64,000 nt of DNA from Costus lasius (GCA_027563935.2 CM050452.1:34480850-34544849); one strand, 5' to 3'. Positions 24,101 through 35,601 are shown, numbered from the stretch's first letter. Made by a program: numbers and translations. The notes: generated from the letters alone by a model not told the origin.

Positions 24101-25032
24101 TCATGCTGTCCCACCTGCCTTCTTCTCTTGAGTTCCTGCACATTTGAACAAATGTGAACTCCACATGCAGTGTCCAACACCCATGATATAGAAGAAGATG
24201 AAACCATGACTTCCGTCACGTATATACCTGAGCCAGAAGCAATGCTTCCCCTCTTATCTCCTTGGAGCGCTTTGCAGTCCTTTTTCCAGTGACCCAGCTG
24301 GCCACAGTGGAAACACCTGTTATCCTTCGACCGCTTCACCTTCTGTTTCAGAGCCTTACTGTAGTTCTTGATAGGGGCCTTGCCCTTCTTCCCCTTCTTC
24401 TTGTTCCTAGAAGGAACTATCAAGACAGAGGTTGAAGGCTTACCCTTCAGAGTTTCCTCAGTAGTCAAGAGCATATTCAGCAGCTCTGCCGGCGTACAAT
24501 CGATTTTGTTCATATTAAAGTTAATGATGAACGCATCGAAAGAAGGCGGGAGAGACTGCAGAATAATATCTACAGCAAGCTCCTGGTTGATGGTATGCCC
24601 CAGTTTCTCTAGAGCCTCCTTGTGCCCAATCATCTTGAGCACGTGAGCTCCCACTGGGCTCCCTTCAGCCAGTTTGCTCTGAAAGAAGAGCTTCGTCAGA
24701 TTATAGCGCTCAGTCCTCGCCTGTGCAGCATACAGCATCTTGAGGTTCGCTATAATCTCTATAGCCGACATATCCTCATGCTGACGCTGCAGCTGTGGCG
24801 TCATAGACGCTAGCATCAGGCAAGCGACATCAATGCTATCATTGACGTGCTTTTCGTAGGCATCCCGAACCGCCCTTGCGGCGTTCGGAGCGGGCTGCGG
24901 CGGTATCGCCGTCTCGAGGACATACAGTTTCCTCTCTGCCTTAAGAACGATCTTAAGGTGTCCAAACCAGTCAGAGAAGTTCGGCCCAGCAAACTTCTCC
25001 CTTTCCAGTAGGGATCGCACATTGAAGCTCAT
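21148..25032 (-). CDS. Copia C gag-pol polyprotein, intact
   Basis: An open frame of 1294 residues that carries every function of a copia element. Residues 1 to about 235 are gag of the UBN2/copia type. The zinc knuckle CFHCGQLGHWKKDC is at 240-253. The aspartic protease site is D287-T288-A289, a DTA where retropepsins usually have DTG or DSG. The GAG-pre-integrase zinc domain (WHSRLGH ... CKAC) follows at about 420-460. The integrase triad is D482, D545, E581 with D35E spacing. RT follows, with YVDD at 968-971. RNase H has D1141 and E1182. The start MSFNVRSLL is shared with B and D. The stop lies 20 bases from the 3' LTR. Protease-integrase-RT-RNase H order makes it copia; the gag and protease surroundings resemble Angela/BARE-1. 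The protein would be made in the cytoplasm, packaged with its RNA, and cleaved into its parts. Confidence 0.95.
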   Translation of the reverse strand: MSFNVRSLLEREKFAGPNFSDWFGHLKIVLKAERKLYVLETAIPPQPAPNAARAVRDAYEKHVNDSIDVACLMLASMTPQLQRQHEDMSAIEIIANLKMLYAAQARTERYNLTKLFFQSKLAEGSPVGAHVLKMIGHKEALEKLGHTINQELAVDIILQSLPPSFDAFIINFNMNKIDCTPAELLNMLLTTEETLKGKPSTSVLIVPSRNKKKGKKGKAPIKNYSKALKQKVKRSKDNRCFHCGQLGHWKKDCKALQGDKRGSIASGSGIYVTEVMVSSSSISWVLDTACGVHICSNVQELKRRRQVGQHEVDLRVGNGARVAAVAVGDYFISLPSGIVLELNNCYFVPSITKNIISIPALVRKGFAFECKISKCVLTYDNIVYATGSINNGLFMLDMEHSIQNIDNKKAKYADHSTLLWHSRLGHINKKRIKRLHDHGLLGSFSCEEIDTCKACLMGKMTKSPFPHKGQRASGLLDLIHSDVCGPFSKHARGGYQYFITFTDDFSRYGYVYLMRHKSESFDKFKEFKNEVQNQLGRNIKALRSDRGGEYLSHTFTDYLKECGIISQLTPPGTPQWNGVSERRNRTLLDMVRSMMSQATLPYSFWGFALETAAKVLNRVPSKAVSKTPYELWYGKQPSLTFIRIWGCEAYVKKLASGKLESRSDKCIFVGYPKETKGYYFFDPKENKVFVARTAIFLEKEFLLQEASGRKIKLDEIPEEGQSSQAQMDEPEPVDQVIEQPEAQISREPRRSGRIRRQPERYDGVYIIDNDEPLTYADAVSGPESARWLEAMRAEMDSMSDNQVWDLVDPPPGVIPIGCKWIFKKKIDMDGNVVTYKGRLVAKGFKQIYGIDYDETFSPVAMFKSIRILFAIAAYYDYEIWQMDVKTAFLNGNLDEDVFMTQPEGFTNPADRHKICKLKKSIYGLKQASRSWNIRFDESISEFGFIKNEDDPCVYKRFSGSVITFLILYVDDILIIGNDIPELHAVKAWLGKCFQMKDLGEAAYVLGVKIYRDRSKRLLGLCQSTYIDKVLERFHLENSKRGYLPVRHGLNLSKSQCPQTQTEKDEMDNTPYASAIGSIMYAMLCTRPDVAYGLSVTSRFQSNPGLAHWIAVKNILKYLRRTKDMFLIYGGQEELSIEGYTDASFQSDQDDFRSQSGYVFSLNGGAVVWKSFKQSTVADSTTEAEYVAASEASKEAVWIRKFVRELGVVPSSADPLVIFCDNTGAIAQAKEPRSHQKSKHIQRRFHLIREIIDRGEIKICKVHTDDNLADPLTKPLAQQKHEKHCNNMGLRFLNH

Positions 25033-26805
25033 GGTGTTCGTTGCTGCAGGAATCTACAACAAGCAAGAACAGCAAGGTTAGTATCAATGTTCAGAATCAA
25101 TCCAGGACTTAAGAAAGATTCTTTTCTCACTATTTTGTCTGACTGAAAAATCCAGTAAACAGTCCGAAAGAGTAACACTCTTTTAGTGAGATGGGATCCA
25201 GATTTCATACTTGGTCTCCGCGTCCCGCTCAGGCGAGATAAGATGCACAGAGATGACAAGCACTAATTTCTGGTAGGCTGTCCCAGCCAATCGCCAACCC
25301 GTGCGATTCCCCTTCATCTGGGCAATCCAGCAGACTGTGCCAACTGAGTTGGTACAACACAGTCTCTGATCCCACAGATGGCTGCCTCCATGTGCTACCA
25401 TATGCGCCACATATGTAGACTACATGGTCAAGCTGACCTGACCTACTCCCTGGACCACCACGTGCTATGCTGAGCAACGAGAAGGGATAAATCCCTGCTC
25501 TGTAACACGCAGGTGTAATCCAGCACCGTCTGAAGATAGATGGACGTGCCCACTGAGTGGGTTCAACACGGCTCCAACGATAGTCAGAACGGTGAGGTTT
25601 CGCGTCAGAAGGCTTACGAGCTTGATATATTAGCGTTGGATTTTAACGGTCTTTTTATCTTCTTACTATCAGGCATATTCTATGGCTATAGCAGAAGATA
25701 AACATAAACATGCAATTCTAATTATTTAAATAATAAATAGAAAGCATGATCTTATGTGGTAACAAGCCCATGAACCCTAGTAAGACCTTAATTTTACTTA
25801 AGTCTTCACTTGAGCTCCATTGCATCTCATCTGGTCCAACCCAGTGCCCTAGCGCCAAGAGCACTTCAGGTGCACCACCAGGTGAATGCCCCTCTTGGAT
25901 GTGTGCCTTTGTGCTCTTGTCTAATCAAACACAATTTGATCTATCTAGACAAGCTTTGACTCGCAGGTCAATTATACAATAAATTAATGAAAAAGTGATT
26001 CGCAGATCACAATAATATTAACTTATAATTTACCAGGCACGCAGGCCCCAGCACAGCACACATTAGGGCAACCCACATAAGATTAAATAAACAAGCATAG
26101 GCATCAATCATCATGTGATCCATTCATGAAATTAAAATTTTGAAAAAACCCATGGCATCAATTTTAATTTCCTTATGAGCCCTATAACCTTACAATGGTC
26201 CATTGATGGGGATCCACTCATCCATCTAGTTAGATCCTTTCCCCTTGCATGCACCGAGTCCTAACTGACCCGAGTTGACCTAATGGTCAACCATGCATGC
26301 GCCAAGGGCTGAACCACCATCATGAGTTTTGGCAAGCGGGTGTGACCCCGGGCCTAACTCAAGTGTGTTCAGAAGTTGTCTCAACCAGACCTCGCTACAC
26401 GCCTTGGATGCAGTCGACCTATAGCCACCTCGTGCTTGCGCACAGGTGCTATCTAGTCAACCCATCTAGGCTGTCAGATGGTCTGATCAGACTAGTTGGA
26501 TCTAACCTAGAAGATGCTTTCAACCCCATCAACCCATCTAAGGATTTATGGTAGGAGCACCTTAGATCTAATCAGCCGCGCAAGATGTAAGTTTTATAAA
26601 ACATATAGATCAAGCGCAAACAATCAAACAACATGCTTCATTTATGTTGATAACCCTTAGATCTAAGGGGGTCCCCTTCAAGGGGGAGCGCAAACTTTAG
26701 GGGGTCCCCTTCAAGGGGGAGCGCAAACTTTAGGGGGTCCCCTTCAAGGGGGAGCGCAAAATGTATGGATCACATCAGCAAACATAATAGCATGCATAGA
26801 GCCAA
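25033..26805 (-). other. Copia C untranslated leader
   Basis: No gene. It has the AAAGAGT/ACTCTTT hairpin near 25167-25183, the palindromes near 25338-25350 and 25548-25560, and GTCTGATCAGAC at 26481-26492. The tRNA-like block of A, B and E is missing: the sequence jumps from CACCAGGTGAATGC to TTGGATGTGTGCC near 25890. A 33-bp unit is present three times at 26665-26760, close to the PBS. Confidence 0.75.
26665..26760. repeat. 33-bp tandem repeat, three copies, in copia C leader
   Basis: The unit contains GGGGTCCCCTTCAAGGGGG followed by AGCGCAAA. Each copy holds an inverted repeat CCCCTT/AAGGGG. The unit is very like the LTR end of copia D (TGTCCCCTTCATGGGGGAGC) but lies inside C's leader, about 45 bases from its PBS. 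Confidence 0.92.
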
Positions 26806-26817
26806 GCTCTGATACCA
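26806..26817 (-). other. Primer-binding site of copia C
   Basis: Minus strand TGGTATCAGAGC, complementary to initiator tRNA-Met; two bases separate it from the LTR at 26820. Confidence 0.9.
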
Positions 26818-26819
26818 AT

Positions 26820-28201
26820 TGAAGAAACCCCTTAAAATGGGGGGGCAAAAACCCTAGTCATGGCGCTAATGAAAAATATGCTAGCGGAAGCAAGGGTTTA
26901 AGATCATTTGCATGCCATATGTTCAACTATAACCGATTGAATAGATTGAGAGGGAAATTCATACCAACGCCATATGCTTGGAAGTCGGCTTGGATGAAGA
27001 GAACAAATTAGATCTCCTCCACAAGTTCACACACAAGATGAAGATGCTTACTCCTTGCGGTCCCTTGTGCTAGCAAGACACCCAAGCTTTTCTTTTGTCG
27101 AATGGAAAGGGGGTGATGAGATGATTCCCTCTTGGCCGAGAGCTCCTCTTGCCAAAGCTCCTCTCTTTTTCCCGATCGCCCAACCCAAGAGCTAGGCGTT
27201 GAAGCAAAGAGCAAAACGCATATGCGTTTTTGGCGTTGGAGCAAAAACCGGTTTGATTACTTACCATAAATGGAAGACAATCAAGCCATGCGTTTAAGCC
27301 AACCCTAAAACGCCTATTGACATTGAACCAAGCGTTCACCTTTGTGAACCGGTTCAATCCAATAACGTCAAATCGACTTTGGTTCTTCAAACCAAACCGA
27401 AATAGCTCAAGCCACTTGGTCTAGACCAAATCGAACCCCAAGGCTCATGATCTAACCATTCATCTCCTGATGCCCCTGATCTCTTCGATCTAGCATCATC
27501 TCTCTCGATCGAAGCTTACCGATCTCAAGTCCTAATCAATCAAACATGATCAGACCAGATCTCACTTACAATCAGAGATTAAATCCCTCTAATCTGAACT
27601 CAAAGAATTCAGTCCATACGATCTGACTCAAGTAAGCCATATCACCAAATTGTGCGACCCTGAGGGTTTCCTCTAAATGTCGGTAACGATAACTTACGTT
27701 ATCACGATCAGTGAGGGGTATCTAGCAACACATCACTGTCTCCCGATATAAAGGAAAGAGTCTTCCAAGACTACTCCCAAACCATAGCACAAGTGTGAAT
27801 CAAACTCACAAGGCATACATGTATCCTTTGCCACTGGACGTTCTTATTGGACAAGCATGTCAAGCCTGTAACTCCAATACGATGAGCATGATTAGATCAG
27901 ATGAACATAGTCATCTGGGTATGGCCATACACTTCCTCAATCATCTCATATAGGGGGGGCCCCTTAGAACATCACACTCCTTGAACAAGGAGACGGCAAT
28001 CCTATATCTATCACAAGTGCCCTAACCTGACTCAAGCTCACCATCCAAGATAGTCTATAATCATTATGTTTCAAATGATATTGAACTACCTCAAGACAAT
28101 GACAATCATCATTTAGAAACACAAGTGATCTCAAGTCAGAGGACATGTGCCACTTGCTGCTTACAAGGATCATTCACATCGTGACAAGCAATGGAATATC
28201 C
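26820..28201 (-). repeat. Copia C 5' LTR, U5 side part
   Basis: 1382 bp ending at the insertion of copia D; the last five bases TATCC (28197-28201) are D's target duplication. The LTR resumes at 37341. Confidence 0.94.
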
Positions 28202-29921
28202 TGAAGTGTCCCCTTCATGGGGGAGCGCAAGTAAACAAAATCCCTTTCAAGAGGGGGGCGAAAACCTTAAAGGGGTGGCGCATCACCATTGCAAGCGGAA
28301 GAAAAAGGTTTTCGAGAATCTTAGCATAAACATATGTTCAACTTGGTGAAGTTGAGACTCATACCATAGCCATCTCGGTTTAGATGGAGCTTTGGAAGCA
28401 AAGGCGCAAGTGCCCCTTCTCCGAAGATAATCACACACAAGAGAAGATGGCTTCTCCTTGGATTCCTTGTGCTAGCAAGGATGCGCAAGGTGTCCTTGAT
28501 CGAATGTTAGGATGATGGAGAAGTTTCCTTGGCCGAGCGCTTGTTCTTGTCGTCCACTTCCTTCCACACGAGATGGCAAGCAAGCTCACTTTTTTCAAAA
28601 CCAAAACGCAAAGACAAGAGAGCAAATGCACTTCGGCGACATCAAGACAAATGACGTTACATGACTTCCCAAAATGGAAAGTCATGAAGCCACTTTCCAA
28701 CGCCAAAACGCCCCTCTTGATGAACCATGCGTTCACCTAGTGAACCGGTTCATGCTTTGGTTCAATTCGATTTGGCCCAAAGACCAAATTCAAACCAAGC
28801 CAAGCCAAGGCATGGTCTAGACCCTCTATGAACCAAATGGCTCATGATCTAGCCGTTCATCTCCTGATGCTCCTGATCTCACCGATCTAGCATCATCTCT
28901 CTCGATCGAAGCTTACCGATCTAAAGCCCTAATCAATCAAACATGATCAGGCTAGATCTCACTTACAATCAGAGATTAAACCCCCTTTAAACTGAACCCA
29001 TACAATTCAGTCCACACGATCTGACTCAAGAAAGCCATATCATCAAATTGTGCGACCCTAAGGGTTTCCTTTAAATGTCGGTAACGACAACTTACGTTAT
29101 CACGATCAGTGAGGGGTATCTAGCAACACATCACTGTCTCCCTATATAAAGGAAATAGTCTTCCAAGACTACACCCAAACCATGGCACAAGTGTGAATCA
29201 AAACTCACAAGGCACACATATGTCCTTTGCCACTGGATGTTCTTATTGGACAAGCATGTCAAGCTTGTAACTCCAATACGATGAGCATGATTAGATCAGA
29301 TGCACATAGTCATCTGGGTATGGCCATACACTACCTCAATCATCTCATATAGGGGGGGCCTCTAGAACATCACACTCCTTAAACAAGGAGACGGCAATCC
29401 TTTATCTATCACTAGTGCCCTAACCTGATTCAAGCTCACCATCCAAGATAGTCTATAATCATTATATTTCAAATGATATTGAACTACCTCAAAACAATGA
29501 CAATCATCATTTAGAAACACAAGTGATCTCAAGTCAAAGGACATGTGCCACTTGCTGCTTACAGGGATCATTCACATTGTGACAAGCAATGCAATATCCC
29601 AGTAGGGTCTGTCCAGTACATCCAATGTACCCATGAGTCTACATCTTATTCCATGCTCGAAGCATCCTATAAGATTAGCACTCATATTAGTCTCCATCAT
29701 ATCAAGGCTGTCTCATGTTCACCAAGATATCTCGACTAAGGACATATAGCCTGTCAGCCTAGCTGAACAGCTTTGAGACATTATTCAGAAGTACACTTAT
29801 TACAGCAGACAAGGTAACAACCTGAATAACAACCATGCCTTTTATAAACATAAGAGTTTATTACATGATACTTATACAATCCCAAGGCCTCAAACATTAG
29901 CCTTAAGGGCATACCCCAACA
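28202..29921 (-). repeat. Copia D 3' LTR
   Basis: Starts TGAAGTGTCCCC and ends ACCCCAACA on the plus strand. The U5 end holds CCCCTTCATGGGGG. A TATA box, CCTTTATATAG on the minus strand, lies at about 29142-29152. Confidence 0.95.
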
Positions 29922-29938
29922 ATCTCCCACTTGCACTT
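29922..29938 (-). other. Polypurine tract of copia D
   Basis: AAGTGCAAGTGGGAGAT on the element strand, beside the LTR. Confidence 0.85.
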
Positions 29939-29941
29939 AAT

Positions 29942-32900
29942 CTAATGGTTGAGAAATCTCAAACCCATATTATTACAGTGCTTCTCATGCTTCTGCTGCG
30001 CCAGAGGCTTGGTAAGCGGGTCTGCCAGATTGTCATCTGTATGAACCTTGCAAATCTTGATCTCGCCTCGATCAATGATCTCCCGGATCAAGTGAAACCG
30101 TCTCTGTATGTGCTTGGACTTCTGGTGTGACCGTGGTTCCTTTGCTTGTGCGATTGCTCCAGTGTTATCACAGAAGATAACCAAAGGATCAGCACTCGAA
30201 GGAACGACACCAAGTTCTCTCACGAACTTACGAATCCACACTGCCTCCTTGGATGCTTCCGAGGCTGCAACATACTCGGCTTCAGTTGTGGAATCAGCAA
30301 CAGTAGACTGTTTGAAACTCTTCCACACCACTGCTCCACCATTCAAGCTAAAAACATAGCCTGATTGCGATCGGAAATCATCCTGGTCCGACTGGAACGA
30401 AGCGTCAGTATATCCCTCTATACTGAGTTCTTCCTGACCACCATATATCAAGAACATATCTTTGGTCCTCCGCAGATATTTTAAGATGTTCTTGACCGCA
30501 ATCCAGTGCGCCAAACCTGGATTACTTTGGAATCGACTGGTCACGCTTAACCCGTAAGCGACGTCTGGGCGAGTACACAACATCGCATACATAATGGACC
30601 CAATAGCCGAAGCATAAGGCGTATTGTCCATTTCATCTTTCTCAGTCTGTGTTTGTGGACACTGACTCTTCGAAAGATTCAGACCATGTCTGACTGGAAG
30701 ATATCCACGTTTAGAATTCTCTAAATGGAATCTCTCCAGGACCTTATCGATGTAAGTACTCTGGCACAGCCCGAGAAGCCTCTTAGATCTATCCCTGTAG
30801 ATCTTCACACCTAGTACATAGGCTGCTTCTCCTAAATCTTTCATCTGGAAACATTTTCCTAACCATGCTTTAACAGCATGCAGTTCAGGAATATCATTTC
30901 CAATGATCAAGATATCATCGACGTAGAGGATTAGGAATGTAATCACGCTCCCACTAAACCTCTTATATACACACGGGTCATCCTCGTTCTTGATGAAACC
31001 AAACTCAGAGATTGATTCATCAAAACGAATGTTCCAGCTTCTTGATGCTTGTTTAAGTCCATAAATGGACTTCTTTAACTTGCATATTTTATGACGATCT
31101 GCTGGATTAGTGAAACCCTCAGGTTGTGTCATATACACATCCTCATCCAGATTTCCATTAAGGAAAGCTGTTTTCACATCCATCTGCCAGATCTCATAGT
31201 CGTAATATGCTGCTATCGCGAAAAGAATCCGAATAGACTTAAACATGGCTACAGGAGAGAAGGTTTCATCATAATCTATCCCGTAGATTTGTTTGAAACC
31301 TTTCGCAACTAGTCTGCCTTTATAGGTAACCACGTTACCATCCATGTCAATCTTCTTCTTGAAGATCCATTTACAGCCTATAGGGATTACTCCCGGAGGC
31401 GGATCAACCAAATCCCAGACTTGGTTATCTGACATGGAGTCCATCTCGGCTCGCATAGCATCAAGCCATCTAGCTGACTCCGGTCCACTGACCGCATCCG
31501 CATAAGTTAGGGGTTCATCATTATCAATGATGTAGACTCCGTCATAGCGCTCAGGCTGTCGACGGATCCTACCCGATCTTCGCGGTTCCCGTGATATCTG
31601 AGCCTCAGGTTGTTCAATAACCTGATCTACCGGCTCAGGCTCATCCAACTCTGCTTGACTACTTTGTCCTTCCTCTGGAATCTGATCCAGCTTTATTTCT
31701 CTCCCACTGGCCTCTTGCAGAAGAAACTCCTTCTCAAGAAATATAGCCGTCCGAGCAACAAAAACCTTGTTCTCTTTGGGATCGTAGAAATAATAACCCT
31801 TAGTTTCCTTAGGGTAACCGACAAAGATACATTTCTCAGATCTGCTTTCCAGTTTCCCAGAGGCGAGCTTTTTGACATAAGCCTCGCAACCCCAGATCCT
31901 GATAAATGTCAAGCTAGGCTGTTTCCCATACCATAACTCATATGGCGTCTTTGAAACTGCCTTGGATGGCACTCGGTTTAGTACCTTTGCAGCTGTTTCC
32001 AGTGCAAAACCCCAAAAGGAATATGGAAGAGTAGCCTGACTCATCATAGAACGAACCATATCAAGTAACGTTCTATTTCTCCTCTCGGACACACCATTCC
32101 ACTGCGGTGTTCCTGGCGGAGTGAGCTGTGAGATAATCCCACACTCCTTCAGATAGTCAGTAAACGCATGACTCAGGTATTCACCACCTCGATCAGAACG
32201 AAGTGCCTTGATATTTCGGCCTAGCTGATTTTGTACTTCATTTTTGAACTCTTTGAACTTGTCAAAAGATTCACTTTTATGTCTCATTAAATAGACATAC
32301 TCATACCTACTGAAATCATCAGTAAAGGTAATGAAGTACTGATAGCCACCTCTGGCATGTTTACTAAATGGCCCACACACATCACTGTGTATAAGGTCCA
32401 GTAAACCTGAAGTCCTTTGACCTTTGTGAAGAAAAGGAGACTTCATCATTTTACCCATCAAACAAGCTTTGCATGTATCAATCTCCTCATAGGAGAATGA
32501 TCCCAGCAGTCCATGATCATGCAACCGCTTAATGCGCTTCTCGTTTATATGGCCTAAACGACTATGCCATAGCAAGGTGCTGTCATCAGCATACTTGGCT
32601 TTCTTATTATCAATGTTTTGTATAGAATTTTCCATGTCCAACATGTATAACCCATTGTTAATTGAACCAGTCGCATACACAATATTATCAAAAGTTAAAA
32701 CACACTTTGAAATCTTGCATTCAAAGGCAAATCCTTTCCTGACTAGAGCAGGAATGGAGATAATATTCTTGGTGATACTTGGTACAAAATAACAATTGTT
32801 CAATTCTAATACAATGCCAGATGGTAAAGTAATGAAATAGTCTCCTACAGCAACAGCAGCAACCCGTGCCCCGTTTCCAACTCGTAGGTCTACCTCATGC

Positions 32901-33826
32901 TGTCCCACCTGCCTTCTTCTCTTGAGTTCCTGCACATTTGAACAAATGTGAACTCCACATGCGGTGTCCAACACCCATGAAATGGTAGAAGAAGATAACA
33001 TGACCTCAGTCACATATATACCTGAGCCAGAAGCGATGCTTCCCCTCTTATCTCCTTGGAGCGCTTTACAGTCCTTTTTCCAGTGACCCAGCTGGCCACA
33101 GTGGAAACACCTGTTGTCCTTCGACCGCTTCACCTTCTGTTTCAGGGCCTTGCTGTAATTCTTGACAGGGGTCTTGCCCTTCTTCCCCTTCTTCTTGTTC
33201 CTTGAAGGAACCATTAAGACAGAGGTTGAAGGCTTACCCTTCAGAGTTTCCTCAGTTGTCAAGAGCATATTCAGCAGCTCTGCCGGCGTACAATCGATTT
33301 TGTTCATATTAAAATTAATGATGAACGCATCGAAAGAAGGCGGAAGAGACTGTAGAATAATGTCCACAGCAAGCTCCTGGTTGACGGTATGCCCCAGTTT
33401 CTCTAGAGCCTCCTTGTGCCCAATCATCTTGAGCACATGAGCTCCCACTGGGCTCCCCTCAGCCAGTTTGCTCTGAAAGAAGAGCTTCGTCAGATTATAG
33501 CGCTCAGTCCTCGCCTGTGCAGCATACAGCATCTTGAGGTTCGCTATAATTTCTATAGCCGACATATCCTCATGCTGACGCTGCAGCGGTGGCGTCATAG
33601 ACGCTAGCATCAGGCAAGCGACATCAATGCTATCATTGACGTGCTTTTCGTAGGCATCCCGAACCGCCCTTGCGGCGTTCGGAGCGGGCTGCGGCGGTAT
33701 CGCCGTCTCGAGGACATACAGTTTCCTCTCTGCCTTAAGAACAATCTTAAGGTGTCCGAACCAGTCAAAGAAGTTCGGCCCAGCAAACTTCTCCCTTTCC
33801 AGTAGGGATCGCACATTGAAGCTCAT
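29942..33826 (-). CDS. Copia D gag-pol polyprotein, intact
   Basis: An open frame of 1294 residues, the same length and layout as copia C. It carries gag, a zinc knuckle at 240-253, the protease site D-T-A at 287-289, the GAG-pre-integrase zinc domain, the integrase D482/D545/E581, RT with YVDD at 968-971, and RNase H with TDAS and EAE motifs. The differences from C are scattered single substitutions (for example F for S in gag NFFDW, and E for G in the integrase at SRYEYVY). No stop or frameshift is seen. With nearly identical LTRs and all cis sites present, D is a good candidate for a competent element. Confidence 0.95.
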   Translation of the reverse strand: MSFNVRSLLEREKFAGPNFFDWFGHLKIVLKAERKLYVLETAIPPQPAPNAARAVRDAYEKHVNDSIDVACLMLASMTPPLQRQHEDMSAIEIIANLKMLYAAQARTERYNLTKLFFQSKLAEGSPVGAHVLKMIGHKEALEKLGHTVNQELAVDIILQSLPPSFDAFIINFNMNKIDCTPAELLNMLLTTEETLKGKPSTSVLMVPSRNKKKGKKGKTPVKNYSKALKQKVKRSKDNRCFHCGQLGHWKKDCKALQGDKRGSIASGSGIYVTEVMLSSSTISWVLDTACGVHICSNVQELKRRRQVGQHEVDLRVGNGARVAAVAVGDYFITLPSGIVLELNNCYFVPSITKNIISIPALVRKGFAFECKISKCVLTFDNIVYATGSINNGLYMLDMENSIQNIDNKKAKYADDSTLLWHSRLGHINEKRIKRLHDHGLLGSFSYEEIDTCKACLMGKMMKSPFLHKGQRTSGLLDLIHSDVCGPFSKHARGGYQYFITFTDDFSRYEYVYLMRHKSESFDKFKEFKNEVQNQLGRNIKALRSDRGGEYLSHAFTDYLKECGIISQLTPPGTPQWNGVSERRNRTLLDMVRSMMSQATLPYSFWGFALETAAKVLNRVPSKAVSKTPYELWYGKQPSLTFIRIWGCEAYVKKLASGKLESRSEKCIFVGYPKETKGYYFYDPKENKVFVARTAIFLEKEFLLQEASGREIKLDQIPEEGQSSQAELDEPEPVDQVIEQPEAQISREPRRSGRIRRQPERYDGVYIIDNDEPLTYADAVSGPESARWLDAMRAEMDSMSDNQVWDLVDPPPGVIPIGCKWIFKKKIDMDGNVVTYKGRLVAKGFKQIYGIDYDETFSPVAMFKSIRILFAIAAYYDYEIWQMDVKTAFLNGNLDEDVYMTQPEGFTNPADRHKICKLKKSIYGLKQASRSWNIRFDESISEFGFIKNEDDPCVYKRFSGSVITFLILYVDDILIIGNDIPELHAVKAWLGKCFQMKDLGEAAYVLGVKIYRDRSKRLLGLCQSTYIDKVLERFHLENSKRGYLPVRHGLNLSKSQCPQTQTEKDEMDNTPYASAIGSIMYAMLCTRPDVAYGLSVTSRFQSNPGLAHWIAVKNILKYLRRTKDMFLIYGGQEELSIEGYTDASFQSDQDDFRSQSGYVFSLNGGAVVWKSFKQSTVADSTTEAEYVAASEASKEAVWIRKFVRELGVVPSSADPLVIFCDNTGAIAQAKEPRSHQKSKHIQRRFHLIREIIDRGEIKICKVHTDDNLADPLTKPLAQQKHEKHCNNMGLRFLNH

Positions 33827-35601
33827 GGTGTTCGTTGCTGCAGGAATCTACAACAGGCAAGAACAGCAAGGTCAGTATCAATGTTTCAGAATCAATCCAG
33901 GACTTAAGAAAGATTCTTTTCTCACTATTTTGTCTGACTGAAAAATCCAGTAAACAGTCCGAAAGAGTAACACTCTTGTAGTGAGATGGGATCCAGATTT
34001 CATACTTGGTCTCCGCGTCCCGCTCAGGCGAGATAAGATGCACAGAGATGACAAGCACTAGTTTCTGGTAGGCTGTCCCAGCCAATCGCCAACCCGTGCG
34101 ATTCCCCTTCATCTTGGCAATCCAGCAGACTGTGCCAACTGAGTTGGTACAACACAGTCTCTGATCCCAGAGATGGCTGCCTCCATGTGCTACCATATGC
34201 GCCACATATGTAGTCTACATGGTCAAGCTGACCTGACCTACTCCCTGGACCACCACGTGCTATGCTGAGCAACGAGAGGGGATAAATCCCAACTCTGTAA
34301 CACGCAGGTGAAATCCAGCACCGTCTGAAGATAGATGGACGTGCCCACTGAGTGGGTTCAACACGGCTCCAACGATAGTCAGAACGGTGAGGTTTCGCGT
34401 CAGAAGGCTTACGAGCTTGATATATTAGCGTTGGATTTTAACGGTCTTTTATCTTCTTACTATCAGGCATGTCCTATGGCTATAGCAGAAGATAAACTTA
34501 AACATGCAATTCTAATTATTAGCAATAAGTAGAAAGCATGATCTTATGTGGTAAAAGCCCATGAACCCTAGTAAGACCTTAATTTTACTTAAGTCTTCAC
34601 TTGAGCTCCTTGGCCTCACATCTGGTCCAACCTAGGGCTCTAGCGCCAAGAGCACCTCAGGTGCGCCACCAGGTGAATGCTCCTCTTGGATGTGTGCCTT
34701 TGTGCTCTTGTCTAATCAAAATACATTTTTGATCTATCTAGACAAGGTTGACTCGCAGGTCAACAATACATTATAAATTAAGTACAATGTGATTCGCAGA
34801 TCACAAATTAATTTACAATTTTAAATCCAGGCTCACAGGCCCCAGCACAGCACACAATAGGGCAACCCACATAAGAGTAAATAAACAAGCATATGGTTTC
34901 AATCATCATGTGATCCAATCAAGAAATTAAAATTTAGAAAACCCCATAGGCATCACTTTTAATTTCCTTATGTGCCCTACAACCTTACAATGGTCCATTG
35001 ATAGGGATCCACTCATCCATCTAGATAGATCCTTTTCCCTTGCATGCACCGAGTCCTAACTGACCCGAGTTGACCTGATGGTCAACCATGCATGCGCCAA
35101 GGGCTGAACCACTCTCATGAGTTTTGGCAAGCGGGTGTGACCCCGGGCCTAACTCAAGTGTGTTCAGAAGTTGTCTCAATCAGACCTCGCTACACGCCTT
35201 GGATGCAGTCGACCTATAGCCACCTCGTGCTTGCGCACAGGTGCTATCTGGTCAACCCATCTAGGCTGTCAGATGGTCTGATCAGACTAGTTTGATCCAT
35301 TCTAGATGAAGCTTTCAACCCCATCAACCCATCTAAGGGTTTACAATAGGTACACCTTAGATCTAGTTGGGCGCGCATCTCATATAGGTTTTAGAAAAAC
35401 AACAACAACATGGTATAACCGCAACCAACATATATGCGCCAATCAACATAACTCTCATACATGCGCAAATATAAACATACTATTATCTAGCATACTCGCA
35501 TGAAGAGATAACATATGTCAAACAAGATCAACATACATGTAGATGCGCAAACATGGATCACATAGTATATCAAGCAATCATATGATTATGCTTCAACCGG
35601 C
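33827..35601 (-). other. Copia D untranslated leader
   Basis: No gene. It has the AAAGAGT/ACTCTT hairpin near 33963-33978 with a slightly shortened stem, palindromes near 34134-34146 and 34344-34356, and GTCTGATCAGAC at 35276-35287. Like copia C it lacks the tRNA-like block (junction near 34685). Confidence 0.75.

Noticed and set aside
26665..26760. CRISPR-like array
   Set aside because: The repeats are directly adjacent with no unique spacers, and the context is a plant retrotransposon leader.
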